This document shows positions 48,123-56,080 of a stretch of 64,000 bases of DNA, piece after piece. The notes under the pieces were generated by a model that saw nothing but the letters and a program-made list of their open reading frames with translations, ran no database searches and was not told the origin of the DNA. The stretch lies in contig JAUYNL010000044.1 of the NCBI GenBank assembly GCA_030696085.1, positions 34,698 through 98,697 of the forward strand. The letters run 5' to 3'. Every line of letters starts with the position of its first letter. The first letter of the stretch is position 1. The position numbers and the translations under genes are program-made. The stretch comes from Luteolibacter sp. (GTDB lineage: Bacteria; Verrucomicrobiota; Verrucomicrobiia; Verrucomicrobiales; Akkermansiaceae).

Positions 48123-49868
48123 ATGAAGTCGATTCTCCGCGTTTTTTCTTACCTGCGCCACTACCCGGGACTCGCTAGCGCCCAGCTTGCCTGCGCCATC
48201 GGGATGACCTCGGCCGTCTTCGTGTTCCCGAATGCGACCGGTCATGTGATCGACCACATCATCCCCAATCCCGGCCGACACCATGAATTTTCTTTTTGGA
48301 TTTTCATCGCGCTGTTTGGTTTTTTGGCAAAAGACGGCCTGAATTCGCTGCGAATTTTCATCAACAACGTGTTCGAGCAGAAGGTGATTTTCGACATCCG
48401 CTCGGACCTTTACGCGAAAATCCAGCGACTGCCACTGAGCTGGTTCGATACGCGCCGCACCGGCGACATCATGACCCGCGTGGTCGAGGACGTGACCAAC
48501 ATGGAGCGCGTCCTGATAGACGGTGTGGAGCAAGGGTTGGTTGCGGCGCTGCAGGTGCTCGGCATCGGGGTCTTTCTGTTTTTTCTCAATCCCACTGTGG
48601 CCGCATGGGCGACGCTGCCGGTGCCGGTGCTGGCGCTTGGGGCATGGATCTACTCGACCAAGGGCCGCGACCGCTATCGCAACCAGCGCGATGCCGCCTC
48701 CGATCTCAACGCGCTGCTGCATGACAACATTTCCGGCGTGCGCCAAATCAAGGCCTACGCCGCGGAAAACGCCGAACACGCGCGATTCAACCGCTTTTCC
48801 GACCAACTCCGCCAGACCACGCTGCGGATGATGAAATGGTGGGCGCTCTACTCGCCGGGCATGTCGTTCCTGCGCATGACGGGCTACGTGCTGGTGCTCG
48901 CCTTCGGCGGCGCGGCCGTGATGAAGGGCGGGCTCACGCTTGGCGATTTCACCAAGTTCCTGCTATTCCTCTCCTTGTTCTATGAACCGATCGACCGCCT
49001 GAACTCGCTCAATCAGATGCTTCTATCAGGTCGCGCGGCGGCGGACCGGGTGTTCGAGATCCTCGATGCCGGCGAGGAGGCCAACTCGGAGCGGGGGGGC
49101 ACGTTGCCGGAAAAAATCCGCGGCCATGTGCGTTTTGAAAACGTCTCGTTTTCCTATCAGGACCAGCCGACGCTGCGCGGCATCACCCTCGATGCGCCGC
49201 CCGGACAAACCATCGCGCTCGTCGGCTCCACCGGCGCGGGCAAGACCACCGTGCTCTCGCTGCTGGCGCGTTTTTACGAAACCACCTCGGGCAGCATCAC
49301 CATCGACGGCATCCCCATCGACACGCTGGCGAAGTCCTCGCTGCGCGAGCGCCTCGCCTACGTCACCCAGGAACCCTTCCTCTTCAACGGCACCGTGAGG
49401 GAGAACCTGCTGCTCGCCCGCCGCGATGCCGGAAATGACGACCTGTGGCTCGCCCTAGCCGCCGCCCACGCGGAGGAATTCGTCCGCGAGCTGCCGCAGC
49501 AACTCGACACCAATGTCGGCGAGCGCGGCGTGAAACTTTCCGGTGGCGAAAAACAACGACTATCGATCGCACGGGCGCTGCTCAGGAACGCGCCGATCCT
49601 GTTGCTGGACGAGGCGACCGCATCGGTGGATTCCGAAACCGAGCGCCAGATCCAGGACGCGCTGGATCATCTGATGGAAAACCGCACCGCCTTCGTCATC
49701 GCCCACCGGCTTTCCACCATCCAGAACGCGGACCGCATCTATGTGCTCGAAAAAGGCGAGCTCATCGAGCAGGGCACCCACTCCGAGCTGCTTGGCCAGG
49801 GCGGAAAATATGCCGAGCTGTGCAGCAAGTCGTTCTTATCGGCGGAGAACCCGGCGGAAGCCCAATGA
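48123..49868 (+). CDS. ABC exporter, MsbA-like fused permease-ATPase
   Basis: 581 aa: six-helix type I exporter domain (about residues 1-310; DIRSDLYAKIQRLPLSWFDTRRTGDIMTRVVEDV is the typical coupling region) and an ATPase domain with Walker A GSTGAGKTT (near 367), LSGGEKQR (472), Walker B ILLLDEATASVDSE (492) and H-loop HRLST. Works as a homodimer or heterodimer; lipid A core, lipids or drugs are possible cargo. lpxK is 10 kb away, so MsbA function is possible but not shown. Confidence 0.92.
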   Translation: MKSILRVFSYLRHYPGLASAQLACAIGMTSAVFVFPNATGHVIDHIIPNPGRHHEFSFWIFIALFGFLAKDGLNSLRIFINNVFEQKVIFDIRSDLYAKIQRLPLSWFDTRRTGDIMTRVVEDVTNMERVLIDGVEQGLVAALQVLGIGVFLFFLNPTVAAWATLPVPVLALGAWIYSTKGRDRYRNQRDAASDLNALLHDNISGVRQIKAYAAENAEHARFNRFSDQLRQTTLRMMKWWALYSPGMSFLRMTGYVLVLAFGGAAVMKGGLTLGDFTKFLLFLSLFYEPIDRLNSLNQMLLSGRAAADRVFEILDAGEEANSERGGTLPEKIRGHVRFENVSFSYQDQPTLRGITLDAPPGQTIALVGSTGAGKTTVLSLLARFYETTSGSITIDGIPIDTLAKSSLRERLAYVTQEPFLFNGTVRENLLLARRDAGNDDLWLALAAAHAEEFVRELPQQLDTNVGERGVKLSGGEKQRLSIARALLRNAPILLLDEATASVDSETERQIQDALDHLMENRTAFVIAHRLSTIQNADRIYVLEKGELIEQGTHSELLGQGGKYAELCSKSFLSAENPAEAQ

Positions 49869-49914
49869 CGCGCGTGGGCGCACGAGGGATTCATACGGCG
49901 GAGCGGCAAAGCAA

Positions 49915-49944
49915 ACACCCGGCCCCTTGGAGGAGGCCGGGTGT
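49915..49944 (-). terminator. Rho-independent terminator of the RRM protein gene
   Basis: Perfect 10-base stem ACACCCGGCC / GGCCGGGTGT with a 10-base loop, 27 bases after the RRM gene's stop. On the minus strand the stem is followed by TTTGCTTT, which fits an intrinsic terminator. It may also end the ABC exporter transcript from the other side. Confidence 0.8.
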
Positions 49945-49971
49945 GATGAAAAATTCAGTCAGGACGTGGTG

Positions 49972-50385
49972 TTACCAGCCGCCGCCGCCTTTGCCGCCGC
50001 CGCCGCCACCTTTGTAGCCGCCACCACCGCCGCCACCTTTGTAGCCGCCGCCGCCGCCGCCGCCTTTGTAGCCGCCGCCGCCACCACCTTTGTAGCCGCC
50101 GCCGCCGCCACCACCGTAGCCACCGCCACCACCGGGCCGGGCTTCCTTGGGTTCGGAGGCGTTCACGCGGAGCGGACGTCCGTTGTAATCGTAATCATTG
50201 AGGGCTTCAATGGCCGCGTTCAATTGGGATTGGTCGCCAAGAGTGACGAAGGCAAATCCCTTGGATTGTCCGGTCTCGCGATCAGTGATGATTTTGACCC
50301 GTTCAACAGGTCCATAAGCGGCAAAGAGACCAGAGACGTCTCCTTCAGTAGCAGTGTAGGGCAGGTTGCCCACGTAGATATCCAT
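49972..50385 (-). CDS. Glycine-rich RRM RNA-binding protein
   Basis: 137 aa: one RRM (residues 1-82) with RNP2 IYVGNL at 3-8 and RNP1 KGFAFVTL near 42-49, then a tail of GGGYKGGGGG-type repeats. This design matches bacterial and cyanobacterial Rbp proteins and plant glycine-rich proteins, often cold-induced. The repeats differ in length at the DNA level (runs of CCG/CCA), so length variation between strains is likely. The 227-bp upstream gap may carry a leader sequence. Confidence 0.93.
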   Translation of the reverse strand: MDIYVGNLPYTATEGDVSGLFAAYGPVERVKIITDRETGQSKGFAFVTLGDQSQLNAAIEALNDYDYNGRPLRVNASEPKEARPGGGGGYGGGGGGGYKGGGGGGYKGGGGGGGYKGGGGGGGYKGGGGGGKGGGGW

Positions 50386-50551
50386 TGTTTTCAGTTCTAA
50401 TAACGCCAATTCATTCCACACTTCCTTTGATTACGGCGTCAGAGACTCAACAAAGCGCGCTTGCAATGCCAATTAGCTTGCAGGCGACCGGTAAGCTATG
50501 TCGGCGCGAAAGCCGATGCAAGTTTTGTTTTTGGCCCCACCGCGCCAAATG

Positions 50552-50582
50552 GCTGGAACCCTTTCTGCGGAAGGATTCCAGC
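50552..50582 (-). terminator. Probable hairpin terminator of the Gfo/Idh/MocA gene
   Basis: Arms GCTGGAA (50552-50558) and TTCCAGC (50576-50582) with an inner CCTT/AAGG extension, 30 bases after the oxidoreductase stop codon on the minus strand. No strong T run follows, so it could also be part of the upstream region of the RRM gene. Confidence 0.5.
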
Positions 50583-50612
50583 GATGAAAAAACTTCGCCC
50601 CGCAAGCGGTGA

Positions 50613-51866
50613 TCAGGCTTTGCCGGGTACCGGCGGCACTTCGGCCGGAACCTGGACCGCGCCTTTCTCGAAATCGAGCGCCGTGGGCGTGCAGCTCAGA
50701 TTAAAAAATGGCGAACTCTCATTTTCCATGACATCGCTCCAACGAACCATCTGGCCGGTGTAGGCGGAAATGCGGCCCATGATGGCCACGGTGGTGACCT
50801 CGGCGATGCGCTTGGCGTCATTGAGCGGCTTGCCGGTCATCACGCTGCGGATCATGTCCACATGCTCTTGGACCTGGCCGTTATCCGAATCCATCTTGAT
50901 CTCCGCGATTTCGACATTTTTGCCTTTCAGCTTGCCGCCGCCGTAACACGAACCTTCGGTGCCGGTGAACATCTCGCCGACGCGGCCGTAGGCTCCTGAA
51001 AGCTGACGGCACTGGCTGTGAATGTGGACATCGTCCCCGAAGTCGTAATCCACGCTGAAAAAATCGAACATGTTGCCCGTTTCGCGGCGGGCACGGCCAC
51101 CGAAGCCGATGGCGCTCACCGGCAGGCGGCCGAGGAACCAGACGGCGACATCCAGATTGTGGACGTGCTGCTCGACGATGTGATCGCCGGAAAGTTCGGT
51201 GAAGTTGAGCCAGTTGCGGGCCATGTAGGAGGCGTCGGATTCACCCTCGTTACGGCGCTTGATCCATGGCACCGTGCCGTTCCATTGGACCACGCCGCCC
51301 TTGATCTGGCCGATCGCGCCGGCGTCGATGAGCGCCTTGTTGCGGAGGTAGTCCAACTGGTGGCGGCGCTGGGTGCCGGTGACCACGGCCAGGCCCTTGG
51401 CCTTGGCCTTCTCGCCCGTGGCGATGACCGAGCGGGCTCCCGCCGGATCCACGGCCACAGGTTTTTCGATGAAACAATGTTTGCCCGCTTCCACGGCGGC
51501 GGCGAAATGCAGCGGGCGAAACGACGGAGGAGTGGCCATCAGGACGTAGTCGCAGTCAGTGGCGACCACTTTCTGGTAGCTATCGAAACCACCAAAGCAG
51601 CGCTCCGTGGCGAGACCGTGTTGTTTGCCGACACCATCCGCCTTGTCCTTGAAGGCGTCCCCGGTGGCGACGAGTTCGGCCTCGATGCCGAGGATTTTGC
51701 ATGCCGCCATGAAATCCTTGAGCGCGCCATTGCCACGGCCGCCGCAGCCGATCAGGCCGACTTTGATTTTTTTCGAGGATCCCGGAGTGATGGCGGCGAA
51801 AGCCGGACCCGCCACGAGACCGGCGCTCAACAAGGTGGAGTTTCCTAAAAATGCCCTGCGATTCAT
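50613..51866 (-). CDS. Gfo/Idh/MocA family oxidoreductase with Tat-type signal
   Basis: 417 aa. N-terminus MNRRAFLGNSTLLSAGL is a twin-arginine signal (RRAFLG), so the folded, NAD(P)-loaded protein is likely exported. Rossmann site KVGLIGCGGRG near residue 35, then EKPVAVD (catalytic Lys region) and the C-terminal alpha/beta domain. Family members dehydrogenate or rearrange sugars or inositols. Exported versions are typical of Planctomycetota and Verrucomicrobiota. Divergent from the ThuA-ankyrin gene (162 bases). Confidence 0.92.
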   Translation of the reverse strand: MNRRAFLGNSTLLSAGLVAGPAFAAITPGSSKKIKVGLIGCGGRGNGALKDFMAACKILGIEAELVATGDAFKDKADGVGKQHGLATERCFGGFDSYQKVVATDCDYVLMATPPSFRPLHFAAAVEAGKHCFIEKPVAVDPAGARSVIATGEKAKAKGLAVVTGTQRRHQLDYLRNKALIDAGAIGQIKGGVVQWNGTVPWIKRRNEGESDASYMARNWLNFTELSGDHIVEQHVHNLDVAVWFLGRLPVSAIGFGGRARRETGNMFDFFSVDYDFGDDVHIHSQCRQLSGAYGRVGEMFTGTEGSCYGGGKLKGKNVEIAEIKMDSDNGQVQEHVDMIRSVMTGKPLNDAKRIAEVTTVAIMGRISAYTGQMVRWSDVMENESSPFFNLSCTPTALDFEKGAVQVPAEVPPVPGKA

Positions 51867-52028
51867 GATATTGGATGGATAGTTTGTTGTGTGGGATCTC
51901 CGGCGGTGGCAATATGGCCAATCCGGTTGGATTTACCCGGGGATCTCTCATACTTTTGAAAACCTGCCGTTTTTTCAGCCGTTTGTGAGGAATCAGGATC
52001 GATCCTCCGCAATCCCGCCATTCACGCC

Positions 52029-53423
52029 ATGAAATTCACGAAACCCTGCCTGTTGCTTTTGTTGCTGTTTTCGCCGCTCGCTCCGGGCGAAAAGTCGGTG
52101 CTGCTCATCGCCGGCCCGAAAAGCCATGCTCCCGGCCAGCACGAGCATCCCGCCGGCTGTGAACTGCTGGCGAGACACCTCAATGCCAGCGGTCTCGGCA
52201 TCACCGCCGAGGTCAGCCCCGGTTGGCCCGCGGACGCCGGGAAAGCCGCCGCCGCGGACACACTCGTGATCTACAGCGATGGCCAGGACTCCCACGCCGC
52301 CAAGGGCCATGTGGCGGAATTGCGCCGGCGCCACTCCGCCGGCAAGGGCCTGGTGGTCCTCCACTATGCGCTCGAACCGACCGATGCCGAGATGGCGGAG
52401 TTCCTCGATGAAGCCATCGGCGGCCATTTCCAGGTGAATTGGTCGGTCAATCCGGTGTGGAACATGAAGGATCCGCTGCTCGCCGAGCACCCGGTCACCT
52501 GCGGCGTAAGGCCATTCCAGATCGAGGAGGAGTTTTACTATCACATCCGTTTCCGCGAGGGAGTCATCCCGCTGATGCGGGCACTGCCGCCCGCCAGTTC
52601 GCTGGGTGCCGACGGGCCGCGCTCCGGAAACCCGGAAATCCGCAAGCAAATCGCCGATCAAGTGCCGCAGACGCTCGCCTGGGCCGTGGAAAACCCGGGC
52701 CGCGCCCGTGGTTTCGGCTTCACCGGCGGCCATTTCCACCACCATTGGGGCAATGACGACTTTCGCAAACTCGTGCTCAACGCCATCGCCTGGACCGCCG
52801 GAATCGAAGTCCCGGAAAAAGGCGTCACCGGCGTGGTGGCCGCCACCCCGGTCTATCAAACCATCGATGAGGCGATCGCCAAGGATGACATCAACGACGT
52901 GAAACTTCATCTCAGCCAGAATCCGGCAAGCCTTCACAAGGGCGGCCGCGACAACTCCCGCCCGCCGCTCGAACAGGCGATCCTCCGCAACAAAACCGCC
53001 ATCGCCGTTCTGCTGCTGGAGTCCGGAGCCGATCCGAACAGCGAGAACGCCTCGCAGCGCAGCCCGCTCCACCTCGCCATCGACCGCAACAATCAGGACG
53101 TCCTGCTCGCCCTGCTCAAGGCCGGTGCCAAACCGAACACGCCCGACAAGGCGGGTTGGACACCGCTCCACCACGCCGCCGCCAAAAACCAACTCGCGAA
53201 TGCCCGGGCCTTGCTCGCCGGCGGCGCGGACGCCATGGCCTTGAGCGAGCTTGGCGGCTCTCCGCTGCACGAGGCCGCGGCCAGCGGCGGCAAGGAAATT
53301 ATTCGCCTGCTGCTCGATCACAAGGCCGATCCCCAGCTCAAATCCAAACAGGGAGTCACCGCCCTGGACCTCGCGAAGGAATACAAGAATCAAGCGGCGA
53401 TCGAGGTATTGGAGAGCCGGTGA
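52029..53423 (+). CDS. ThuA-like domain fused to ankyrin repeats, secreted
   Basis: 464 aa: signal peptide (residues 1-19), a ThuA-like class I glutamine-amidotransferase-type domain (about 22-262: GPKSHAPGQHEHPAG, GLVVLHYALEP, FGFTGGHFHHHWGND) and four to five ankyrin repeats (about 275-464, e.g. SPLHLAIDRNNQDVLLALLKAGAKPNTPDKAGWTPLHHAAAK). ThuA domains are linked to sugar metabolism; the ankyrin arm suggests a protein partner. The divergent neighbour is an exported sugar oxidoreductase, fitting a shared pathway. Confidence 0.88.
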   Translation: MKFTKPCLLLLLLFSPLAPGEKSVLLIAGPKSHAPGQHEHPAGCELLARHLNASGLGITAEVSPGWPADAGKAAAADTLVIYSDGQDSHAAKGHVAELRRRHSAGKGLVVLHYALEPTDAEMAEFLDEAIGGHFQVNWSVNPVWNMKDPLLAEHPVTCGVRPFQIEEEFYYHIRFREGVIPLMRALPPASSLGADGPRSGNPEIRKQIADQVPQTLAWAVENPGRARGFGFTGGHFHHHWGNDDFRKLVLNAIAWTAGIEVPEKGVTGVVAATPVYQTIDEAIAKDDINDVKLHLSQNPASLHKGGRDNSRPPLEQAILRNKTAIAVLLLESGADPNSENASQRSPLHLAIDRNNQDVLLALLKAGAKPNTPDKAGWTPLHHAAAKNQLANARALLAGGADAMALSELGGSPLHEAAASGGKEIIRLLLDHKADPQLKSKQGVTALDLAKEYKNQAAIEVLESR

Positions 53424-53493
53424 GGTGTTGCCGCGGAAAAGGTGCCTGGGGCCAGGCCGCCCGCACTCCCACTTGATCGCATGCCCGAACAAG

Positions 53494-53564
53494 TAGCCTC
53501 ACTAGGACTCGAACCTAGAATGACGGAATCAGAATCCGGAGTGTTACCATTACACCATGAGGCT
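53494..53564 (-). tRNA. tRNA-Gln (anticodon CTG)
   Basis: 71 nt cloverleaf. Acceptor AGCCTCA pairs fully with TGAGGCT; D stem GTGT/ACAC; anticodon stem CCGGA/TCCGT (one C-U mismatch) with loop TTCTGAT, giving anticodon CUG; T arm CTAGG-TTCGAGT-CCTAG. The weak A1-U72 pair suits glutamine identity. Discriminator A73; the 3' CCA is not encoded. Confidence 0.9.
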
Positions 53565-53642
53565 TCTCAAGCGCTTTGCCTTGCGGCGGACCGAATGTAT
53601 GCTGGCGTCCGGTCGATTGGCAACCCAATCCGGCGCCTGGCA

Positions 53643-53720
53643 TTACTTCTTGATGCCAGCCAGCTTGGCCTGCTGCCGCGCGGACTTCTTCTGGTTTGCT
53701 TCGGGGGATTTGTCGCCCAT
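53643..53720 (-). CDS. 25-residue protein starting MGDKSP
   Basis: Very short gene encoding MGDKSPEANQKKSARQQ... ending LAGIKK, 25 aa, basic and probably unstructured. Small proteins beginning MGDKSP and rich in Lys/Gln are found in several bacterial phyla (my recollection, not checked). It lies 79 bases downstream of tRNA-Gln's 5' end region and before three hairpins that follow the porin gene. Function unknown. Confidence 0.6.
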   Translation of the reverse strand: MGDKSPEANQKKSARQQAKLAGIKK

Positions 53721-53785
53721 GGTTCCGGTGGATTGTTGGTTCAGCCTGATGCCGGATTGGTGAGTCCTTCATCCAGCCTTTCCAA

Positions 53786-53852
53786 GCCCGCTCGGGCGCG
53801 GGGGAAGAGAAGGGACGGCTTGTCCCTTCCACGGGCTGGGACTGGTAGTCCC
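53786..53852. repeat. Cluster of three small hairpins downstream of the porin gene
   Basis: Three inverted repeats in 67 bp: GCCCG-ct-CGGGC (53786-53797), AAGGGAC-ggctt-GTCCCTT (53810-53828) and GGGACT-ggt-AGTCCC (53838-53852). None is followed by a good T run. They may protect or end the porin mRNA (stop at 53873, minus strand) or be a REP-type repeat cluster; the GGGAC core is shared by the last two. Confidence 0.65.
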
Positions 53853-53872
53853 GGTATCGTCCTAAAAATTCG

Positions 53873-55099
53873 TTAGAACGCCATCCGTACGCCGGCCAGC
53901 CAGGTCCAGCCATTGAAGTCGCCGCCGTCCGGGCCGCCGTGGAGGTGGCTGTATTTCACGCCGGACATCAGCTTGAGCCGGTGGCTGTCGATGTAATAGT
54001 TGAGTCCGGCGTAGGTGGCGAAATAGGCGTCGCCCTTTTTGTCCACCAGCCCGGGCGAGAGCGCCTCGTAGCGGGCGGGCAGGATCACGCCGTTGTCCTC
54101 GCGGCTGCCTGCGAATTCGGTCACGCTGGCGAGTTGGAGTTTTTTCGTGAACGCCCAAGTGTTCATGGTGGACAGACCGCAGACATCCGCGCGGTCGTTG
54201 GCGCCATCCGCCCATAGGAACTCCGCGGTGTGGCCGAAGCGGCCGCAGTTGATTTCATTGGAAAGCGAGAAAGAGTCCGAATAGGACGGCGAGGCCAGGC
54301 AATCGGTGCTTGCGGCGTAGCCGGGCTTCGTGTTGTGAAGCCACTGCATCTTCACCTCGGCGAGATCGAAAGCTGTCGCCGCGGTATAGTTATAGCCGAT
54401 CTTGCCAAGCACCATTGCGCCGCCATCGAAGTCCGCCATCTCGTCCTGGCGATCATTCGAGTATGCGCCGAGATAATACAACCAACCACCGGCGATGTCC
54501 TTGCCGCAGATCCACGCACCCACAAGCTCGCCGCCATAGAGCATGTTCCCCAGCGCCGTGCGCTCGAAGGGAATGAAGTCGCGAGAAGAATATTCCTGCT
54601 CGCGGTTGAACTTCAGCTCGGTCTTGCCGGCGGAAATGTTGAAGGCATCGTTCTCCATCCATGTGAAATACGTTTCCGGAATGCGCTTGTAAATCCGTGG
54701 CGAGAGGTCCGGGTAAAGGTCCGTCAGGTTCAGAAAAAACAGCTTCTTGAACAAGCGTCCCTTCAGGCCCAGCCGGAAGCGCCGGACCTCGACATCGCCC
54801 CAGGTGTATTGTTCACGCAAATCCCCCGTGCCATAGTTTCCCGAGGCGTCCGAGCCATAGGCATACTGCGTCTGGAGTTGGCCCACCAGCGCCACCTGCT
54901 GGACCCATGGGTTCGCATCGTTCTGGTAGAGCACGGGAGCCGACACCAGCCGCTCATGCGGGGAGTCCCTGGATAGCCTGCCGAGCAGGAGGCCAGTGGC
55001 CGGTGCGGCGGCAGGTGGCGGGGTGCCGCCGGCGGAGGAGATTTCCAGGAAACCCGCGCCCAGCCAGAGCAGGGCGGCGGTGATGCAATGCGCTTTCAT
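53873..55099 (-). CDS. Outer-membrane porin (OprP/OprO-like)
   Basis: 408 aa from ATG 55099 with a signal peptide (MKAHCITAALLWLGAGFLEISSAGG). The rest is a beta-rich sequence with alternating aromatic residues (GDVEVRRFRLGLKGRLFKKLFFLNLTDLYP, VKMQWLHNT, LKLMSGVKYSHLHGG) and ends in Phe (LAGVRMAF), the outer-membrane insertion signal. Resembles phosphate-selective porins. Substrate cannot be assigned. Confidence 0.85.
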   Translation of the reverse strand: MKAHCITAALLWLGAGFLEISSAGGTPPPAAAPATGLLLGRLSRDSPHERLVSAPVLYQNDANPWVQQVALVGQLQTQYAYGSDASGNYGTGDLREQYTWGDVEVRRFRLGLKGRLFKKLFFLNLTDLYPDLSPRIYKRIPETYFTWMENDAFNISAGKTELKFNREQEYSSRDFIPFERTALGNMLYGGELVGAWICGKDIAGGWLYYLGAYSNDRQDEMADFDGGAMVLGKIGYNYTAATAFDLAEVKMQWLHNTKPGYAASTDCLASPSYSDSFSLSNEINCGRFGHTAEFLWADGANDRADVCGLSTMNTWAFTKKLQLASVTEFAGSREDNGVILPARYEALSPGLVDKKGDAYFATYAGLNYYIDSHRLKLMSGVKYSHLHGGPDGGDFNGWTWLAGVRMAF

Positions 55100-55275
55100 G
55101 ACTGGGAATGCGGGGCGGGGAGCCACGCGGCGGCGGATGATTCCCCGCCACGCACCCACGACAAGGGCGGAGCAAGCGATGCAAAGCTTGTGCATCGATA
55201 CGGGCAGCCGCCGCAGCTTTTCGGTTGCCGAAGCGCGGCGCTTTGCTAGCTTCCGGGCGTTTGATGGAAAGGATC

Positions 55276-55887
55276 ATGAATTCCCTGCTTGATCTCCCCG
55301 TGCTCGTGCTCAACCGGTTTTGGCAACCGGTGCACACCTGCTCGGTCCGGCGCTCGCTGCATCTGCTCTGCATCGGCCATGCACAAGTCGTGCAGGTGGA
55401 GGGCGAGCAGCGCTTCAACACCCATGATCTCGACTCATGGATCGGCTACTCCGGAGCCTGCGGCGCGGCGGAAAAAATCCACGGCGCGCGCATTGCCATC
55501 CTCGTGCCGAAAATCGTGGTGCTCTCCATCTACGACCGTCTGCCGCGCCTGGAGGTGAGGTTCAGCCGCCGCAATGTCTTCCTGCGCGACAAGTTCACCT
55601 GCCAATATTGCGCCAAGGTCCTGCCTGAGACCCAGCTCAATCTCGACCACGTCACCCCGCGCGACAAGGGCGGGCGCACCACCTGGGAAAACATCGTCAC
55701 CTCCTGTTTCCGCTGCAATACCCGCAAGGCGAACAAGCTTCCACACGAGGCCGGCATGCACCCGCGCAGCAAGCCTTTCGCCCCACGCTGGCGGCCGCTC
55801 TTCGGCCTTCAGGAAAACGGCCTCGCCGATGAGAGCTGGAGCCATTTCATCCAGCCCGACCGCGCCGAAAGCCGGCTCTCCGCCTGA
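55276..55887 (+). CDS. HNH endonuclease family protein
   Basis: 203 aa from ATG 55276 (AAGGA five bases upstream). C-terminal HNH fold: DKFTCQYCAKVLPETQLNLDHVTPRDKGGRTTWENIVTSCFRCNTRKAN, with two CxxC zinc pairs, the His of LDHV and the Asn of WENI. The N-terminal 100 residues (VLVLNRFWQPVHTCSVRRS...) are typical of a widespread chromosomal HNH family whose role is unclear, possibly DNA repair. Not obviously linked to a mobile element. Confidence 0.9.
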   Translation: MNSLLDLPVLVLNRFWQPVHTCSVRRSLHLLCIGHAQVVQVEGEQRFNTHDLDSWIGYSGACGAAEKIHGARIAILVPKIVVLSIYDRLPRLEVRFSRRNVFLRDKFTCQYCAKVLPETQLNLDHVTPRDKGGRTTWENIVTSCFRCNTRKANKLPHEAGMHPRSKPFAPRWRPLFGLQENGLADESWSHFIQPDRAESRLSA

Positions 55888-56080
55888 GCGGGCGCCGTTT
55901 CCGGATCGCCCCATCAATCGTGTGGCTGGAACATCCTGTTCCAATCCTGTCCTGCGGATCCGCAAGCCCTCCCGGCAGCGGAACAATCGGGACATCCCTC
56001 GAGACAACGGTCCCGGGCGGGCACGTAGATTCATCCGCATCAGGGGAAACCTATTCCAAACGTCCCTCTTGTCCGATCCA

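Noticed and set aside
49972..50130. CCG/CCA-rich tandem tract as a satellite or mobile repeat.
   Set aside because: It is the coding region for the Gly-rich tail of the RRM protein and needs no other explanation.
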